A stretch of DNA of 64,000 nucleotides. Source: Plantago ovata. Taxonomy: Eukaryota > Streptophyta > Magnoliopsida > Lamiales > Plantaginaceae. The position numbers were made by a program, and so were the translations under genes. How positions within the stretch are numbered: position 1 is the stretch's first letter; every line of letters starts with the position of its first letter. Shown here piece by piece: positions 44,618-56,267 of this stretch. The DNA lies in assembly GCA_028274465.1 (NCBI GenBank), contig CM051456.1:80710753-80774752 (forward strand). The letters are read 5' to 3'. The notes beneath the pieces were generated by a model. That model made no database searches and was not told the origin of the DNA. It worked only from the letters and a program-made list of their open reading frames with translations.

Positions 44618-46232
44618 TGTTAGGAAACTTGTAATTTTGATGAGCAATTAACCATGCTAAATTAAGGAAAGCCCAGTAACTAGTACTCTTAAGGTCCATA
44701 GGAATTTAGAAATTTAAGGACATTGTAAAAGAGGAACGTTTGCTGAAGACTTAGATTAGGTGCTAGATAGGTTGGTTTTTACCGCTTATGATGTATCTTG
44801 TTTTCTGAAATGAAAATAACCTATTGAAGCATTTGCTGACGATGTACTTTGTTTTTACAAACAAACTATTGAAGCAATTAGAAACCGCTCAGAATCTTGA
44901 AGAATATTGAAGATCTGAAGACTTGAATAATTTGAAGATCTGAAGACTAGAAGATTTCTGAAGACTGGTATCTACAAAGGCACATGTTGCTCAGAAAGTG
45001 GAAACTTCAGCAACAGCAATGCATAAGTGAAAATCTGAAAGACAGAGTAGGTTGTGCTTGCTGAAACTGAGACTGACCACTTGCTGATGGAACATATGTG
45101 ACCTCTTACTGATGGAACATATGTGACCTCTTGCTGAAAATACTTACATTTGCGCTCCAATGTTACTGTTTGAATTCTATTCAAATAAGCATTAAATGCA
45201 AAGCTTACACGCGAAGGACATGAAGACTAGAAGACAAACAAGGACGCTGCTGAAAGTACAAAAGCAAGATAGTGACATCTTAAGGATCAAAAGCCTTGTA
45301 ATTTAAAATTCAAACGGCTCCTTATTTTCACTATAAATAGAGGTCATCCGGCAAAGAGTTGAAGTGTGTCAACAACGTGATCAAACTCTCACTTGTGCTT
45401 AAACTCACATACCTTCAAACTCTCTATATTGCCATTGATCCGTTCCAAGACTTAAAGCTTGTGAAAGCTACTTGTGAAGAAGTAGAATTTACACGACTAA
45501 GAAATTAGTTAAGTGTTCTTTCTTTCTTTCGAACAAGAACAAGTCTTGACACCAGAAACAATCAAACTTGTTTACTGCAAAGTATTCAAAGTTTTGTTTC
45601 TTAGATTACTTGTTGTAACTGAATAAGTTATAATTAAGTTATCTCACCCCAAAACTCTCTAACTGAAAATACACCCTTTCAGGCGTGATATTCAGGGGGA
45701 ACTTAATCGAGCATAGTTTTGCTGATTAAAAGTACCATGTTTGGTGGAGAATAAGGTTGCGTTCTCTAGATTAGGTTGGAGACGAAGCAAGTGTGCTTTG
45801 GTTTCTGTTTGAATCGCTCTAGATAGGAGTTGTAAGGAACCTCAATCTTATCTTAGTGGATTTAGTCCTAGAAAGGACAAAGTGGATTAGTTGAGAGATT
45901 ACGCCACTCTCAGATACCACTATAAAAGTGTTTGTGTGATTTACTTACTGTATTTAGTTTTCAGCAATTCATATCTGTCTGTACACAGTCACGCACATCA
46001 CTTGCTGAAACCTTTATTTACTGAAAGAGCACTTATTGTATCAAAGACTTCCGCTCTCTGATTTTAAGTATCAGCAAACCTAGCTACTGAAAAGTAACTT
46101 ACGCTTGCTGAGAAAGTTAAGTATCAGCAAACTCATTACTGAAAAGTAATAAGCACTTGCTGAGAAAGTTTTTAAACGACGAAAGTTTGAAAAGACTATT
46201 CACCCCCCCCCCCTCTAGTCTTTTCTTCAAGT
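44618..46232 (+). repeat. Sirevirus 3' LTR (3' end lost)
   Basis: Starts TGTTAGGAAACTTG after the PPT. TATA box TATAAATA at 45332-45339. It contains a 25-bp direct repeat (45081-45105, 45106-45130: CTGATGGAACATATGTGACC) and a 53-bp direct repeat (46068-46120, 46121-46172). It reaches a C11 run (46203-46213) and CTCTAGTCTTTTC typical of Sirevirus LTR ends, then passes into Athila-3 gag without a CA end or target duplication. The exact end of the LTR at about 46232 is uncertain. Confidence 0.75.
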
Positions 46233-46233
46233 T

Positions 46234-46856
46234 AAGAAAGGTTCAGCTATATACTTGGAAGAAGAGTTATCAGGGTATGAGGTAACGAGTTCTGTAGTGA
46301 GAAGTATACCGAGGTTCGAAGATGGAGTGGGGATGAATCCGTTAAGTTGCATCAGATCCTATGAGGAAGAAATAGCAAAAGTTCTAGCAAAGGGTTTCAC
46401 TGAGGACCAATTGTGCAGGAGATTATTTTCTTTCGCTCTCGGATATGAGCCAAGGCTTTGGATATCCAGGTTAGCACCGGGATCGCTGAAAACATGGAGG
46501 TAGTAGAGGAGTTCTTGGCGCGATTTATGCCTTACCATGAGACAATTGCCTTACAAAATAGGATCGAACACTTCAAGCAAGGAGAGTATGAGCGGTTTTG
46601 TGATACCTACGAACGTTTTGAGTTGTATAAACGTGAGTGCCCCCATCACCGTTTCGATGACGGGGAGCTGATTTGGTATATTGTTGGTGGTCTACGTGAT
46701 AATGTTAGGCTTCAAGTGGATGGGATGTGTGGAGGATTAGAAGAATGTACAGTTGAGGAGGCAGAGAAGGTCTTTCAAAGGTACGACAGTGGTTCTGCAC
46801 AATCTGAGAGGCTAATGTCGAGTCAAGTGACCAATGGGAATTCAAATCGGGGCTAA
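46234..46856 (+). pseudogene. Athila-3 Gag fragment
   Basis: Two overlapping frames joined by a frameshift near 46495. MNPLSCIRSYEEEI, LFSFALGYEPRLWI, CPHHRFDDGELIWYIVGGL and VDGMCGG follow the Athila Gag core order. The zinc knuckle is missing. The stop at 46854-46856 is followed by the same frame continuing as an acidic stretch. Confidence 0.75.
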
Positions 46857-47640
46857 ACTAAAGGCTTATACGAAGGATATTCTGAAGAAGAAGATATCAG
46901 TGAGGAGGATGAACTTGCGTTTTACGCAGGAATAAAAGCCATCGAAAGTGTTTATGAAATTGTACACGCCGGGCAAGTTGAAGATAATCTCCGTTTAGCG
47001 AAAGCTTTTGAAGGGGTCGAAATAACTGAGAAGCTACTGGAGAAATTAAGCTTGTTAAAGTGTGAAAAGGTGGAGGAGGTTCATAAACTCGAAGATGGGA
47101 AGGTAATCGACGAAAACGCCGCTCTGGAGGTGGGGGGCGAACCGCCCAGCATAGGGGGCGAATCGCCCCACACAGGCAGAGAGCTGGGGGCGATCCAGCT
47201 CGCCCCAGGCGATTCGCCCGGGGCATGGCGCGAATCGCCCCCCAGCTCCAGGGAGCTGGACGACCCCAGCTCCCTTGTTTCGACACCTGAAGCTGATTTC
47301 ATCGATCCCAAGCCATTTCCAACTGTTACTACTGAGGTCCCTGAGTACGAGGAAGTGAAGCTACTCCTGCGAGATGGAAAGGTAACTACATTTCCTAATT
47401 TTGTACGTCCTAAACATATTAAATCTACTGTGACTAACGATGCAGGAACAAGCACTGAACAAGGAATTGGTCAAAGTTCGGAAGAACCTCAAGTGCAGGA
47501 CGATACACCTCAAACACCCGAAGGAGATGGTGTCAATGATGAGGTTACGAGGGATACGCCTAATAATACGGAGGTGCTTCATAAGTCCTCCAATCCATAT
47601 GTGCCCCCAAAACCTCATGTACCATTTCTGCAGCTATAGG
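46857..47640 (+). pseudogene. Athila-3 linker ORF with palindromes, protease absent
   Basis: The open frame after the Gag stop is acidic and Pro/Ser-rich. It includes GC-rich palindromes at 47132-47265 (GGGCGAACCGCCC at 47135-47147, GGGGCGAATCGCCCC near 47155-47169 and others) translated as Gly/Pro/Ser-rich peptide. It ends at 47637 with [11 protein letters not shown]. No DTG or DSG motif is seen, so the protease has been deleted or lost. Confidence 0.65.
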
Positions 47641-47653
47641 ATGGGGGATTAGT

Positions 47654-49078
47654 GATATCAAGGGAATTAGCCTTACTCGGTGTGTGCACAACATCACTCT
47701 AGAACAAGATGCCAAACCCGTTAGGCAACCTCAGCATAGGATAAATCCGGCCATGCAAGAGGTGGTAAAGAAAGAAGTAATCAAGTTGCTAGATGCCGAT
47801 ATGATTTATCCCATTCCTGATAGTCGATGGGTGAGCCCTGTTCATGTAGTTCCTAAAAAATCAGGGGTCACGGTAGAAGAGAATGAGAAGGGAGAGTTAG
47901 TACCGGTTAGGAAAACCACTGGATGGCGGATGTGCATTGATTATAGAAGATTAAATGCCGCCACTAAGAAAGACCACTTACCTTTGCCATTTATAGATGA
48001 CATGCTAAACCGCCTTGTGGGGCGGAAATTCTATTGTTTTCTTGATGGCTTGTCAGGTTTCTACCAGATCCCGATTGCACCGGAGGATCAAGAGAAGACG
48101 ACATTCACTTGCCCATTCGGGACGTTTGCCTATAGGAGGATGCCGCTTGGGCTATGTAACGCCCCCTCCACTTTCCAAAGGTGCATGCTCTCTGTTTTCT
48201 CTGATATGGTAACTAAGTTTGTTGAAGTTTTCATGGATGATTTTTCTCTTTTTGGTGATTCGTTTGATGAATGCCTGCATAGATTAGATCTTGTTTTGAA
48301 AATGTGCATTGAATGCAATTTAACTTTAAGCTGGGAGAAAAGTCATTACATGGTTAGGGAAGGCATTGTTCTAGGACATGTAGTTTCTGAAAGAGGTATT
48401 GAGGTAGACAAGGCTAAGATCGAAATCATTGAAAAACTTCCCCCACCTACTTGTGTGAAAGAATTGCAGTCTTTTCTTGGTCATGTAGGGTTTCATAAGA
48501 GGTTTATTAAGGATTTTTCGAAAATTGCTAAACCATTAAGTAACTTGCTTGTAAAAGATGTGGTTTTCCATTTTTCTGATGAGTGCCTAGTTGTTTTTAA
48601 TACCCTTAAGGAAAAGCTTGTTTCTTCTCCCATTGTTGTGCCACCAGATTGGAATCTTCCTTTTGAGATTATGTGTGATGCTTCGAATTTTGCTATGGGT
48701 GCTGTTTTATGCCAAAAAGTATATAAGCAGTATCGTGTGATTTATTATGTCAGTAAGACTCTAGACTCCGCTCAAGTTAATTATACAACTACCGAAAAGG
48801 AATTTTTAGCTGTTGTTTTTGGTTTACAAAAGTGTAGGTCTTATTTGATTGGTCATCCAGTGAATGTCCATACTGATCATGCTGCTTTGAGACATTTAAT
48901 AGCTAAGCAAGATTCTAAGCCTAGATTAATCTGCTGGGTCTTATTGCTACAAGATTTTGATTTGACCATAGTGGATAGAGCTGGTAAGGAGAATTTGGTA
49001 GCTGATCATTTTCTAGAATACCAAATATCCCTGTTGATTCGATTCCTATTAATGAGGATCTCCCCGATGAGCACTTGA
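47654..49078 (+). CDS. Athila-3 reverse transcriptase and RNase H
   Basis: Opens with the family start [19 protein letters not shown], then RT boxes [43 protein letters not shown] and [12 protein letters not shown] with both catalytic Asp pairs, a thumb and connection ([16 protein letters not shown]), and RNase H ([42 protein letters not shown]). A frameshift near 49015 separates it from integrase. Nearly complete and close to an active consensus. Confidence 0.92.
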   Translation, partial: DIKGISLTRCVHNITLEQDAKPVRQPQHRINPAMQEVVKKEVIKLLDADMIYPIPDSRWVSPVHVVPKKSGVTVEENEKGELVPVRKTTGWRMCIDYRRLNAATKKDHLPLPFIDDMLNRLVGRKFYCFLDGLSGFYQIPIAPEDQEKTTFTCPFGTFAYRRMPLGLCNAPSTFQRCMLSVFSDMVTKFVEVFMDDFSLFGDSFDECLHRLDLVLKMCIECNLTLSWEKSHYMVREGIVLGHVVSERGIEVDKAKIEIIEKLPPPTCVKELQSFLGHVGFHKRFIKDFSKIAKPLSNLLVKDVVFHFSDECLVVFNTLKEKLVSSPIVVPPDWNLPFEIMCDASNFAMGAVLCQKVYKQYRVIYYVSKTLDSAQVNYTTTEKEFLAVVFGLQKCRSYLIGHPVNVHTDHAALRHLIAKQDSKPRLICWVLLLQDFDLTIVDRAGKENLVADHFLEYQISLLIRFLLMRISPMST

Positions 49079-50390
49079 TGAAGGTTAATGAAGAGCCATG
49101 GTATGCTGATATTGTGAACTATTTGGCTATAGGTATTTGCCCAACTAATTTTTCAGCCTCCGATAGGAGAGCTCTTGCCAAGCGTTGCAGGTCTTTCATA
49201 TGGGATGATCCGCATCTTTTCAAAGAAGGAGCTGATGGAATTCTGAGGAGATGCGTGCCGCAAGAAGAGCAACAAAGTGTGTTGAGTCATTTCCATGAGC
49301 TTTATTGTGGTGGACACTATAGTGGCATAAAAACAGCTCGCAAAGTACTGCAAGCAGGATTTTTCTGGCCAACAGTGCACCGAGATGCTCGAACTTTTGT
49401 GAAAAATTGCGACCCATGTCAACGAGGTGGTAATATTGGCAAGAAAGACGAAATGCCCCTTCAAGGGAATCTAGTGGTCGAACCTTTCGACGTATGGGGC
49501 ATTGATTTCATGGGACCATTTCCATCAAGTGGAGGCTATGGGTACATTCTTGTTGCGGTGGATTATGTGACTAAGTGGGTGGAGGCAATTCCCACAAGAA
49601 CGAATGACGCCGCGGTTGTTATGAAGTTTTTGAAGGATGTGATATTCTCTAGATTTGGGTGTCCTAGGACAATCATCAGTGATGGAGGTCCGCACTTCGT
49701 CAACAAAACCTTTGCCTCTCTTCTTAAGAAATACGGTGTCCACCATAGTGTTGCTACGCCATATCATCTACAGACTTCGGGCCAAGTTGAAGTTAGCAAC
49801 CGTCAAATTAAGAAGATTCTCGAGCGAGTAGTGAAGCCTATTGGGCAGGAAAATTGAATGATGCGCTTTGGGCATACAGGACTAGCTACAAGACGGTGAT
49901 TGGAACCACTCCGTACAGACTTGTGTATGGGAAAGCATGCCATCTTCCCGTAGAATTGGAACACAAGGCGTATTGGGCTATCAAAGCACTCAATCTTGAT
50001 ATGGGAAAAGCTGGCGAAGAACGGTTGTTCCAACTCGATGAGCTTGATGAATTACGCCTAGGTGCTTATGAAAATGCCAAGATCTACAAAGAACGTACCA
50101 AGAAGTATCATGATCGTGGTATAGTACGTAAGGAACTGATTCCTGGGCAAAAAGCTTTGGTATTTAATTCTCGCCTTCGACTATTTCCTGGAAAGCTCCG
50201 TACTCGTTGGGATGGACCATACGAAATTATCAAAGTTGCTCCCCATGGAGCTGTAGAACTCTTTGATCCGAAGACGGGCAATACTTTCAAGGTGAATGGT
50301 CAACAAGTGAAGCCATACTTCGAGATTTCTAGTGATCAAAGGGAGGTTGATCATCTTGAGCTTACCCTTTCCGCCTCTTCTGAAGGTTAG
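49015..50390 (+). pseudogene. Athila-3 integrase (one internal frameshift)
   Basis: Frames 49015-49857 and 49854-50390. HHCC zinc finger ([10 protein letters not shown] ... CDPCQ), DDE residues in [19 protein letters not shown] and GQVEVSNRQ, then a small deletion or frameshift at 49854, then [29 protein letters not shown] and the C-terminal WDGPYEI fold with [11 protein letters not shown]. All catalytic positions are present. Confidence 0.88.
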
Positions 50391-51003
50391 TGTGTTTTGT
50401 CGTTTTGAGCATATAATTGTATTTTATTTTATGTTTACGTATATTTTTTGTGATAAAAAAGGTTTTACGATGATAATTTGACATTTTGGGGAAAAAATAG
50501 ACGTCTCCAGGGGTCTAGAGGCGCTAGGCGAACCGCCCCCATGTGGGGCGATTCGCCTGGCGTTTCCACGCCACCTGGGGCGTTCTGGACGCCCCAGGCG
50601 GATCGCCCCGCACCCGGGGCAGTTAGCCCCGGTCGTCCAGAGATCCGAACCTCCTGAATTTCGTTCGGAACCCCAATTTTTACCCTATTATGTTAAATTA
50701 TTGATCTTTTCACCTCTTTTGTCACCTGTTTGGGTTTCTCACGAGTTTGATTGAGTAATATAGGTTACATATACAAGATAGCATTCACCTTATAATCCAC
50801 TTTCGACGTTCGGGACGAGCGACGACGTTCAGGTTTTGGGGGGGGGGGGGGGGTTATCACTGGGTATTTTTATACTTGTTTTGCTTATGATTACTCGTGA
50901 AACCTTTTGTTTGCATTAGCATTTGCACGTTTACCGCTTTCCTAGTAATTTAGTTGCATACACTACATTCATTCTAGTCTAGTCTTGCATCTTTTTGGAG
51001 GAG
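50391..51003 (+). other. Athila-3 post-integrase region with palindrome cluster and G-run
   Basis: No ORF. 50526-50558 is an inverted repeat with 14-bp arms (one mismatch) around ATGTG, built from GCG-N3-CGC cores; further GC-rich inverted pairs continue to 50640. A G16 run lies at 50838-50853. GGAGTTTATTGCC at 50998-51010 matches the start of the conserved 3' region in Athila-2. Confidence 0.7.
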
Positions 51004-52245
51004 TTTATTGCCAAATTTTTCGACCTTTAACTAGTTATGACCTTTAACCATATGTTTCATCTCTATGAATTTGTTTGAGGTTTTTCTCGCTTGGCTTGTC
51101 ACATTTATGTTTGCACTTAGTTAAGCTTGGTAGTCTCGACATCACTTAGTGGTGTTTTCTCTACTGCGGTTCACGAAGGCCTTTATAATAGTATGATGCA
51201 TGTTAGAGTCTTGTGGTTGTTTTCCTGTGTAATTATGGACCTAAGAGGCAACAAGTCTTCACCTTGCTTTGAGATTGCTAAATGCCTAGGAAGGAGGTAG
51301 TGTGAGATTGTGTGATCCTTTATTTGCAACCTATTCTAACGAATAGGTTTGGGGAGGGGGTTACGCTATCATTAGACTTGTTTTTCAATTTTTGAGTGTT
51401 GTGAGTTTGTTTTCCTTTTTCGTAAAGTTGTGCTTCAACCTATTCTTTCGAATAGGTTTGGGGAGGTCGTTTTTGAGTCATTGTAATTCTTTTTCGTTGT
51501 GCTACTGCTGGCTATAAAAAAAATCGAAAAAAAAAGAGAAAAAATTCCAGGAAAAAGAAAAGATCTGGAAAAGGAAAAAAAAAGAAGAAAAAAAAAAAAG
51601 AAAAAAAAAACCCAAAAAACCAAAAAAGGGTCCAAAGAAAGCCAAAAAGCATTTTAGCAAAGTGTTTGTCTCGTTTTTCAATTCTTGTAATGTTCGTAAT
51701 CGAGTTGTAATTTTTTGTCTTTTGATTGTTTGAGTGTCATCTGTTCTAGACCACCCTCGTCCTGCCATTCAGAAAGTGGTGGTTAGTTTATGACTTTGCT
51801 TGAGAGATTGGTAGAATAGGGGAGTGTGAACTTTTAGGGAACCCTCCTTCGTTTGATGAGAGCCAATATTGGTTCGATCTCTTTGAGGAAAAGTCTTAAC
51901 TTGGTGAACAGTAGTAAATCCTCAGTTTCATAGGCACGGGACAACCATTCGTATTTTAACATGTTTCATTACGTCGTCACTGACTAGGTCCAGGTAGAGA
52001 ATGTTACGAGAGACTATCTTGTTTAGCATAATGCATATGTGAATGTGTATGAGTCAATCGAGGCATTCTTCAACCAATATCCATGTTATGATTTGTATGG
52101 TCATTGTTCATAATTTTTTGATAGACTCAATAGATTAGTTCATTTCATTTGGCATGAGACTCCACTTTGTGTGTTGCATTGGTTTTTTGCATTAGAGTCA
52201 AGCTTAGTTGCTTGAGGACAAGCAAAGGTTCGGTTTGGGGAGTTT
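51004..52245 (+). promoter_or_regulatory. Athila-3 structured 3' region (array copy 1)
   Basis: Hairpins at 51139-51155 (ACATCAC/GTGGTGT), 51328-51349 (AACCTATTC, loop TAAC) followed by TTTGGGGAGGGGG, 51437-51458 (loop TTTC) followed by TTTGGGGAGG, and 52209-52226 (TTGCTTG-AGGA-CAAGCAA) followed by the PPT GGTTTGGGGAGTT (52233-52245). A purine-rich tract spans about 51518-51640. No ORF is supported. The same order occurs in Athila-1 and Athila-2. Confidence 0.75.
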
Positions 52246-53456
52246 GATGAACGTGTATTTTACACTTTCATTCGAGTCTTTTTCACCAATTTAGCTATCC
52301 TCTAGGTTAATTTAGCTTATATTTTAGTGCATTTTATTAGAATAGTGTCACGTTTCCCTTTTCTTTGCATTTTTCAGGTTTTAGGTGAAAAACGTGTTTT
52401 TATGGGCAATATTGATGAAGAGGGCGAGGTTTTGGTGTTTCGAGGACATTCGTGGTGTATCTAGAAGGTTCCAGATGAGATTTGAGGCCTAGGGGACGAG
52501 TTTCAAGGCTTAAAGGTCACTAGAAGGCAAAATCCGAGTCCGGAAAGGAAAAGAAGACTAAAATCTTGCCAGAGTCGGTCTGGACGTCCCAGGCGAATGG
52601 CCTGGGACGTGGGGAGAATCACCCTGCACCAGGCAAATCGCCCGGCGTCTGGGGCGGTTCGCCCGTGCGATTCCGAACATTATATATAGTTGCCTGTTTT
52701 TCTACGTTTTTCATACCTTTTCACATTATTTTGAGAGACAAATTCTCCAGAGCCTGTTCTGGGAATTCTTAGCATAGGAGACTCTTTTTCTTATCAATTT
52801 GGAGGATTAAGCATAACAATTGGACCTCGTTGTTTATCAATTCTTGCTTGTGAGTTAGCAATTCTTCGGAGATTGACAACCTTCGTTGGTAACATTGTAT
52901 CTCACGATTTTTCTACTTTTATTTATTTCTTTCAACATGTTTTCATTCAATCTTGCTTTGATTCTTTTTCATTGCAATTTATCTATGAGTAGCTAAATCT
53001 ATCGTTGGTGATAGTATATGATTTCTTAGCTAGGGTTCTTAATTATGCATGAGTGGCTGTAACGCGATTTAGACTTGACTTATTGCTTTATTTCTTTGAT
53101 CTATCTAAGCCCTCTATCTTCGTAGTGTTGAATTGAACGGAACACATTGGACAATTCATGATCTTAGATTTCTATGCAAACGTTCAAGTACTTCATGCAT
53201 GATTATTAACCTGATGCTTTGAATGATCATACTATTTCTAACTTCCATTATTATTGATAAGAAAATCTGTGCTAAGTCGTTTGTTGAGTTTATAGTTTAA
53301 GTTAAATTAGATAAAGCTAGTTATAGTCCTTAGAGATCGACACTCGAGGTTATTTTACTTCTACACTACGTACCTTGGTTTTCGTTGTAGTTGTGAATTG
53401 CCTTTGGCTAAAAACAAATTTATTTGATTAATTGAGTCTGACAATCTCGTTCATCA
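52246..53456 (+). repeat. Athila-3 3' LTR (array copy 1)
   Basis: TGATGAACG...TTCATCA. It contains a perfect 11-bp-arm palindrome at 52584-52610 (ACGTCCCAGGC/GCCTGGGACGT), GGGCGGTTCGCCC at 52652-52664, and TATATATA at 52681-52688. Shares blocks with the Athila-2 LTR, for example GTAGCTAAATCTATCGTTGG. Confidence 0.9.
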
Positions 53457-53833
53457 CTTTTCTGTCTATTAAAATTAGAACCTCACTGAGATCCTTTATC
53501 TCACACTCTTTCTGTTTTCAAAAATTCCTTCCTTGTAGATTTTGTTGAAGAAGATAAAGTCTAGGCGTCCAGCGACTGAGAGTTGGGTTTGGGAGCTCGT
53601 GGGATTTTATTTGCTAGAAATAAGAAGAAAAACTCTTTCATCTTCACTGTCTGTTCATTTTAAAATTGACACTAAGTTTAGTTACCGTTATCATTGTTCT
53701 ACTTTAAATTTGTAAGCTCATTTGAGCGCCAAAACCCACTCCTCGACATTTATTGAAGATCGTTATTTTTGAATTTCAAAAAATTACTTTTATTTCAAGA
53801 AATTATTTTATTTTAAAAATCGGTATCGTTACA
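53457..53833 (+). repeat. 3' part of Tekay-like LTR (array copy 1)
   Basis: Matches the last part of the solo LTR at 4347-7147 (CACTGAGATCCTTTATCTCA, AAGCTCATTTGAG, ending TATCGTTACA). The Athila-3 3' LTR abuts it directly, so Athila-3 inserted into, or recombined with, this LTR. Confidence 0.8.
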
Positions 53834-54701
53834 GTTGGTATTGGAGCTTGAGTTCAAACTCGGGCTTGCTAGGATAGGGTCTTCTGGCCTTTGGGGTGCG
53901 TGTGAGGGTCCAAGTCGCTGGATTAGATTGAGTAGTCTTCGTTCTGTCTCTTTTAAAGTTTGGTCTTCCACATTAACTCTGAACTGTCATGTTCGTCTGT
54001 TAACTGTCCTATTGTTCTGTCTTCCGTCTTCCGACACTGTCTTGCTGTTCATTCTGTTTAACTTCTACTAAGTTCACAAGCTTCCTATTGCTGCTTTGTT
54101 CTTTTTCTTTAAGGCGATAATATTGTTTCTTCTAAATGCATGAGTATTTGTTTAAAAGTATGTTTATTTACTATAATGTCATTAGTTGCATGCTTTAAGG
54201 TTTACACACTTATTTATGCATTTGTTTTACTTATCGAAGTTCATTTACGTCCCTGCTCGATTCTGTCATACTGTAATCTTTTGTTTAACCAAAGTCGACA
54301 TAAATCACTGGCAGGCGGCCGGCTGTTTAAGTGATTCGTGTTAACTGAGGTCAAATGACTGATCACTTTGTGAGGGGACACTTTGGGCCATTGCTTGCTT
54401 AATGTTTTTTATGTGTATCTTATGATTCTTTAATGTATTTCTTACATATGCTTATCGTCGTTTCATTTTCAATTTATGTATGCCTTGCATGCTAGGTTAG
54501 ACACACTCGATGGTTTACTTATTGATAAGTTACTATCTTATTTATGTCTCCCTAATTTGATTTTGACCTTTGTAATCTCGTTTACTCTCACATGTCTCTT
54601 GCTTGTTCACGCTAGATTGACTTAAGTTAGTGCCTTAGTTCACGTTACGCCATTCTTGAGGACGTTAATTACAGTATTGACCTTAGACTAATCGCGATAG
54701 G
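53834..54701 (+). other. Tekay-like leader with primer binding site (copy 1)
   Basis: TGGTATTGGAGC at 53836-53847, two bases different from the usual initiator-Met site TGGTATCAGAGC, begins three bases after the LTR. The rest is a long AT-rich leader without a supported ORF. Confidence 0.65.
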
Positions 54702-55796
54702 ATGGCTCCAAGGAACAACACTTGCACTACCAGCAGCAACAACCCCGTCGCCAATGATGTTAATGCACAAGACTCGATGCAGCAAATGATTGGAGCTCCA
54801 AATGCCTCCCGCCAAGTAGCAAGTGCGATTGCGCCATCAGTTATACCACATCAAGAAACTCTGAAGTTGTTGGCAGCTGAGAGGTTCACTCGTTTTCAAC
54901 CGGAAAGGTTCGAAGGATCACCCCCTTCAAGGAAAGCTGAACTTTGGATTGAGGGCATCGAGGATTTGTTCAGTATCTTGCACTTCAATGATGCGCAAAG
55001 GGTGGAACTTGCAGTGTTTCAGCTCGATGGACCAGCACGTCGTTGGTGGGTCATCGTTGATGCACGATGGAGGAGAGAAGGAAAACCTCGCACATGGGAG
55101 AATTTTGTGAAGGAATTTGTGGATAAGTATATATGTGCCCTACTCTGTCCGTAAGAGAATTTGGTGCGAGGGAAGATGACGGTGCCCGAGTATGATCTTA
55201 AATTCACGCGATTGTTGAAGTATGTGCAACACTTCCAAAATGATGAAATGGAAAAGATAAGGTATTTTGTACGAGGGTTGAAGCCTAAGATCAGGTTCCA
55301 CCTGTTCGGAATCGAGATGGCAACTTACGTGAAGGCCGTGGAAAGAGCTGCTGAAGTGGAGAATGGTTTAGGAGAGCTTGAGAGCTATGAACCCCATCGA
55401 TCTGGGAAAAGGAGTTCTGATCACATGAGTAGTAAGGATCGCCCGTCTCCATCGAAGTATCCTTGCAATCAGCGGGAAAGTCGCCCTCGTCAACTCGATG
55501 TTAGTACTGGAGAGCCAATTAGGAGAAAGTGTAATTTCTGTGGAGGGACAACTCACGATGAAGGCAACTGCTGGAAAAAGAAGGGTTGGTGTTTGGCTTG
55601 TGGCAACAAAGATCATAAGGTGAACAGATGTCCAAGACGTCGCTTTCTGGTTAAGGAAGGACGACCTGGTAGCACGGTTTCCAACAAACAAGGAGATGGT
55701 GCAACAACCAAGGCGAAGGTCTACAGTGGGTTGGGACATGAGGCTCTACCAGCAAATGTAGCAAACGATACGCTCATTTGGACAAACTTCTTCTAA
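54702..55796 (+). pseudogene. Tekay-like Gag, gag-only element (copy 1)
   Basis: MAPRNNTC start, core ERFTRFQPERFEG, AELWIEGIEDLF and FQLDGPARRWW, then an in-frame TAA at 55152-55154 after which the same frame continues (MTVPEYDLKFTRLLKYV) to two CX2CX4HX4C knuckles (CNFCGGTTHDEGNC, CLACGNKDHKVNRC) and a stop at 55796. There is no protease or pol before the next LTR 264 bp later. The stop is shared with copy 2, so it predates the duplication. Confidence 0.85.
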
Positions 55797-56059
55797 TTCA
55801 TGTTTGTTTATCGAACTGCACTTCTTTCGTTAGATTAGACACACTTGAAGATTAAGCTATCAACCTTTTATTGAGGATTTACGGTTGAAGAAGTGGACTT
55901 TATTTACGCTAGGTTAGTTACGACCTTGTTAACTCTGTGTTGCAAAGTTTGACCTTTCATCCGGCGTTTGAAGTTGAAGACTTTCGTTTCTCCATTACAC
56001 GTTGTTAGTTTTACGCTAGTTAAGTTTCAAGGACGAAACCTCTTTTAAGGTGGGGAGAG
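55797..56059 (+). other. Tekay-like 3' untranslated region and PPT (copy 1)
   Basis: No ORF. It ends AAGGTGGGGAGAG, a typical PPT, directly before TGTAACGCCCC. Confidence 0.7.
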
Positions 56060-56267
56060 TGTAACGCCCCATTTTTTTATTTAATTATTTTAATTCATTT
56101 ATTATTTGAGTAATCTAATTACTTGGTATTTTAATTAATTTTCTTCCCACGTTATCAAACTGATTTAAAAGGCTCGATTGGTTAGTAGTTCTTTCAGTTC
56201 GGGCTAGCTAGTAATTCTTTTACAAGTCCGAATTGGGATCCTTCCTTGACCCATTGTGCTGGCCCAG
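56060..56267 (+). repeat. 5' part of Tekay-like LTR (array junction 1)
   Basis: TGTAACGCCCC start, similar to the first 200 bp of the solo LTR. It is cut at GGCCCAG, where Athila-3 3' region sequence (TTTATTGCC) follows. Shared bases at the junction are AGTTT. Confidence 0.85.

Larger units (their letters stand above)
46233..53456 (+). mobile_element. Athila-3: 5'-truncated Athila element
   Basis: Begins inside gag at the Sirevirus LTR breakpoint, so the 5' LTR, PBS and Gag N-terminus are missing. Then come the Gag remainder, a palindrome-bearing linker, RT, RNase H, integrase, a palindrome cluster, the structured 3' region and the 3' LTR (52246-53456, TGATGAACG...TTCATCA). The [11 protein letters not shown] motif marks the Athila clade. 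The protease is not visible: the linker stops at 47637 and RT starts at 47654. Its 3' end from 51004 is part of the tandem array. Confidence 0.88.
51004..56267 (+). repeat. Tandem array unit 1 (5264 bp)
   Basis: First unit of a head-to-tail array: Athila-3 3' region (51004-52245), Athila-3 3' LTR (52246-53456), 3' part of a Tekay-like LTR (53457-53833), Tekay-like body with gag (53834-56059), first 208 bp of the next Tekay-like LTR (56060-56267). It is joined on the left to native Athila-3 sequence. About 12 substitutions plus a few indels separate it from unit 2 (by eye). Confidence 0.92.
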
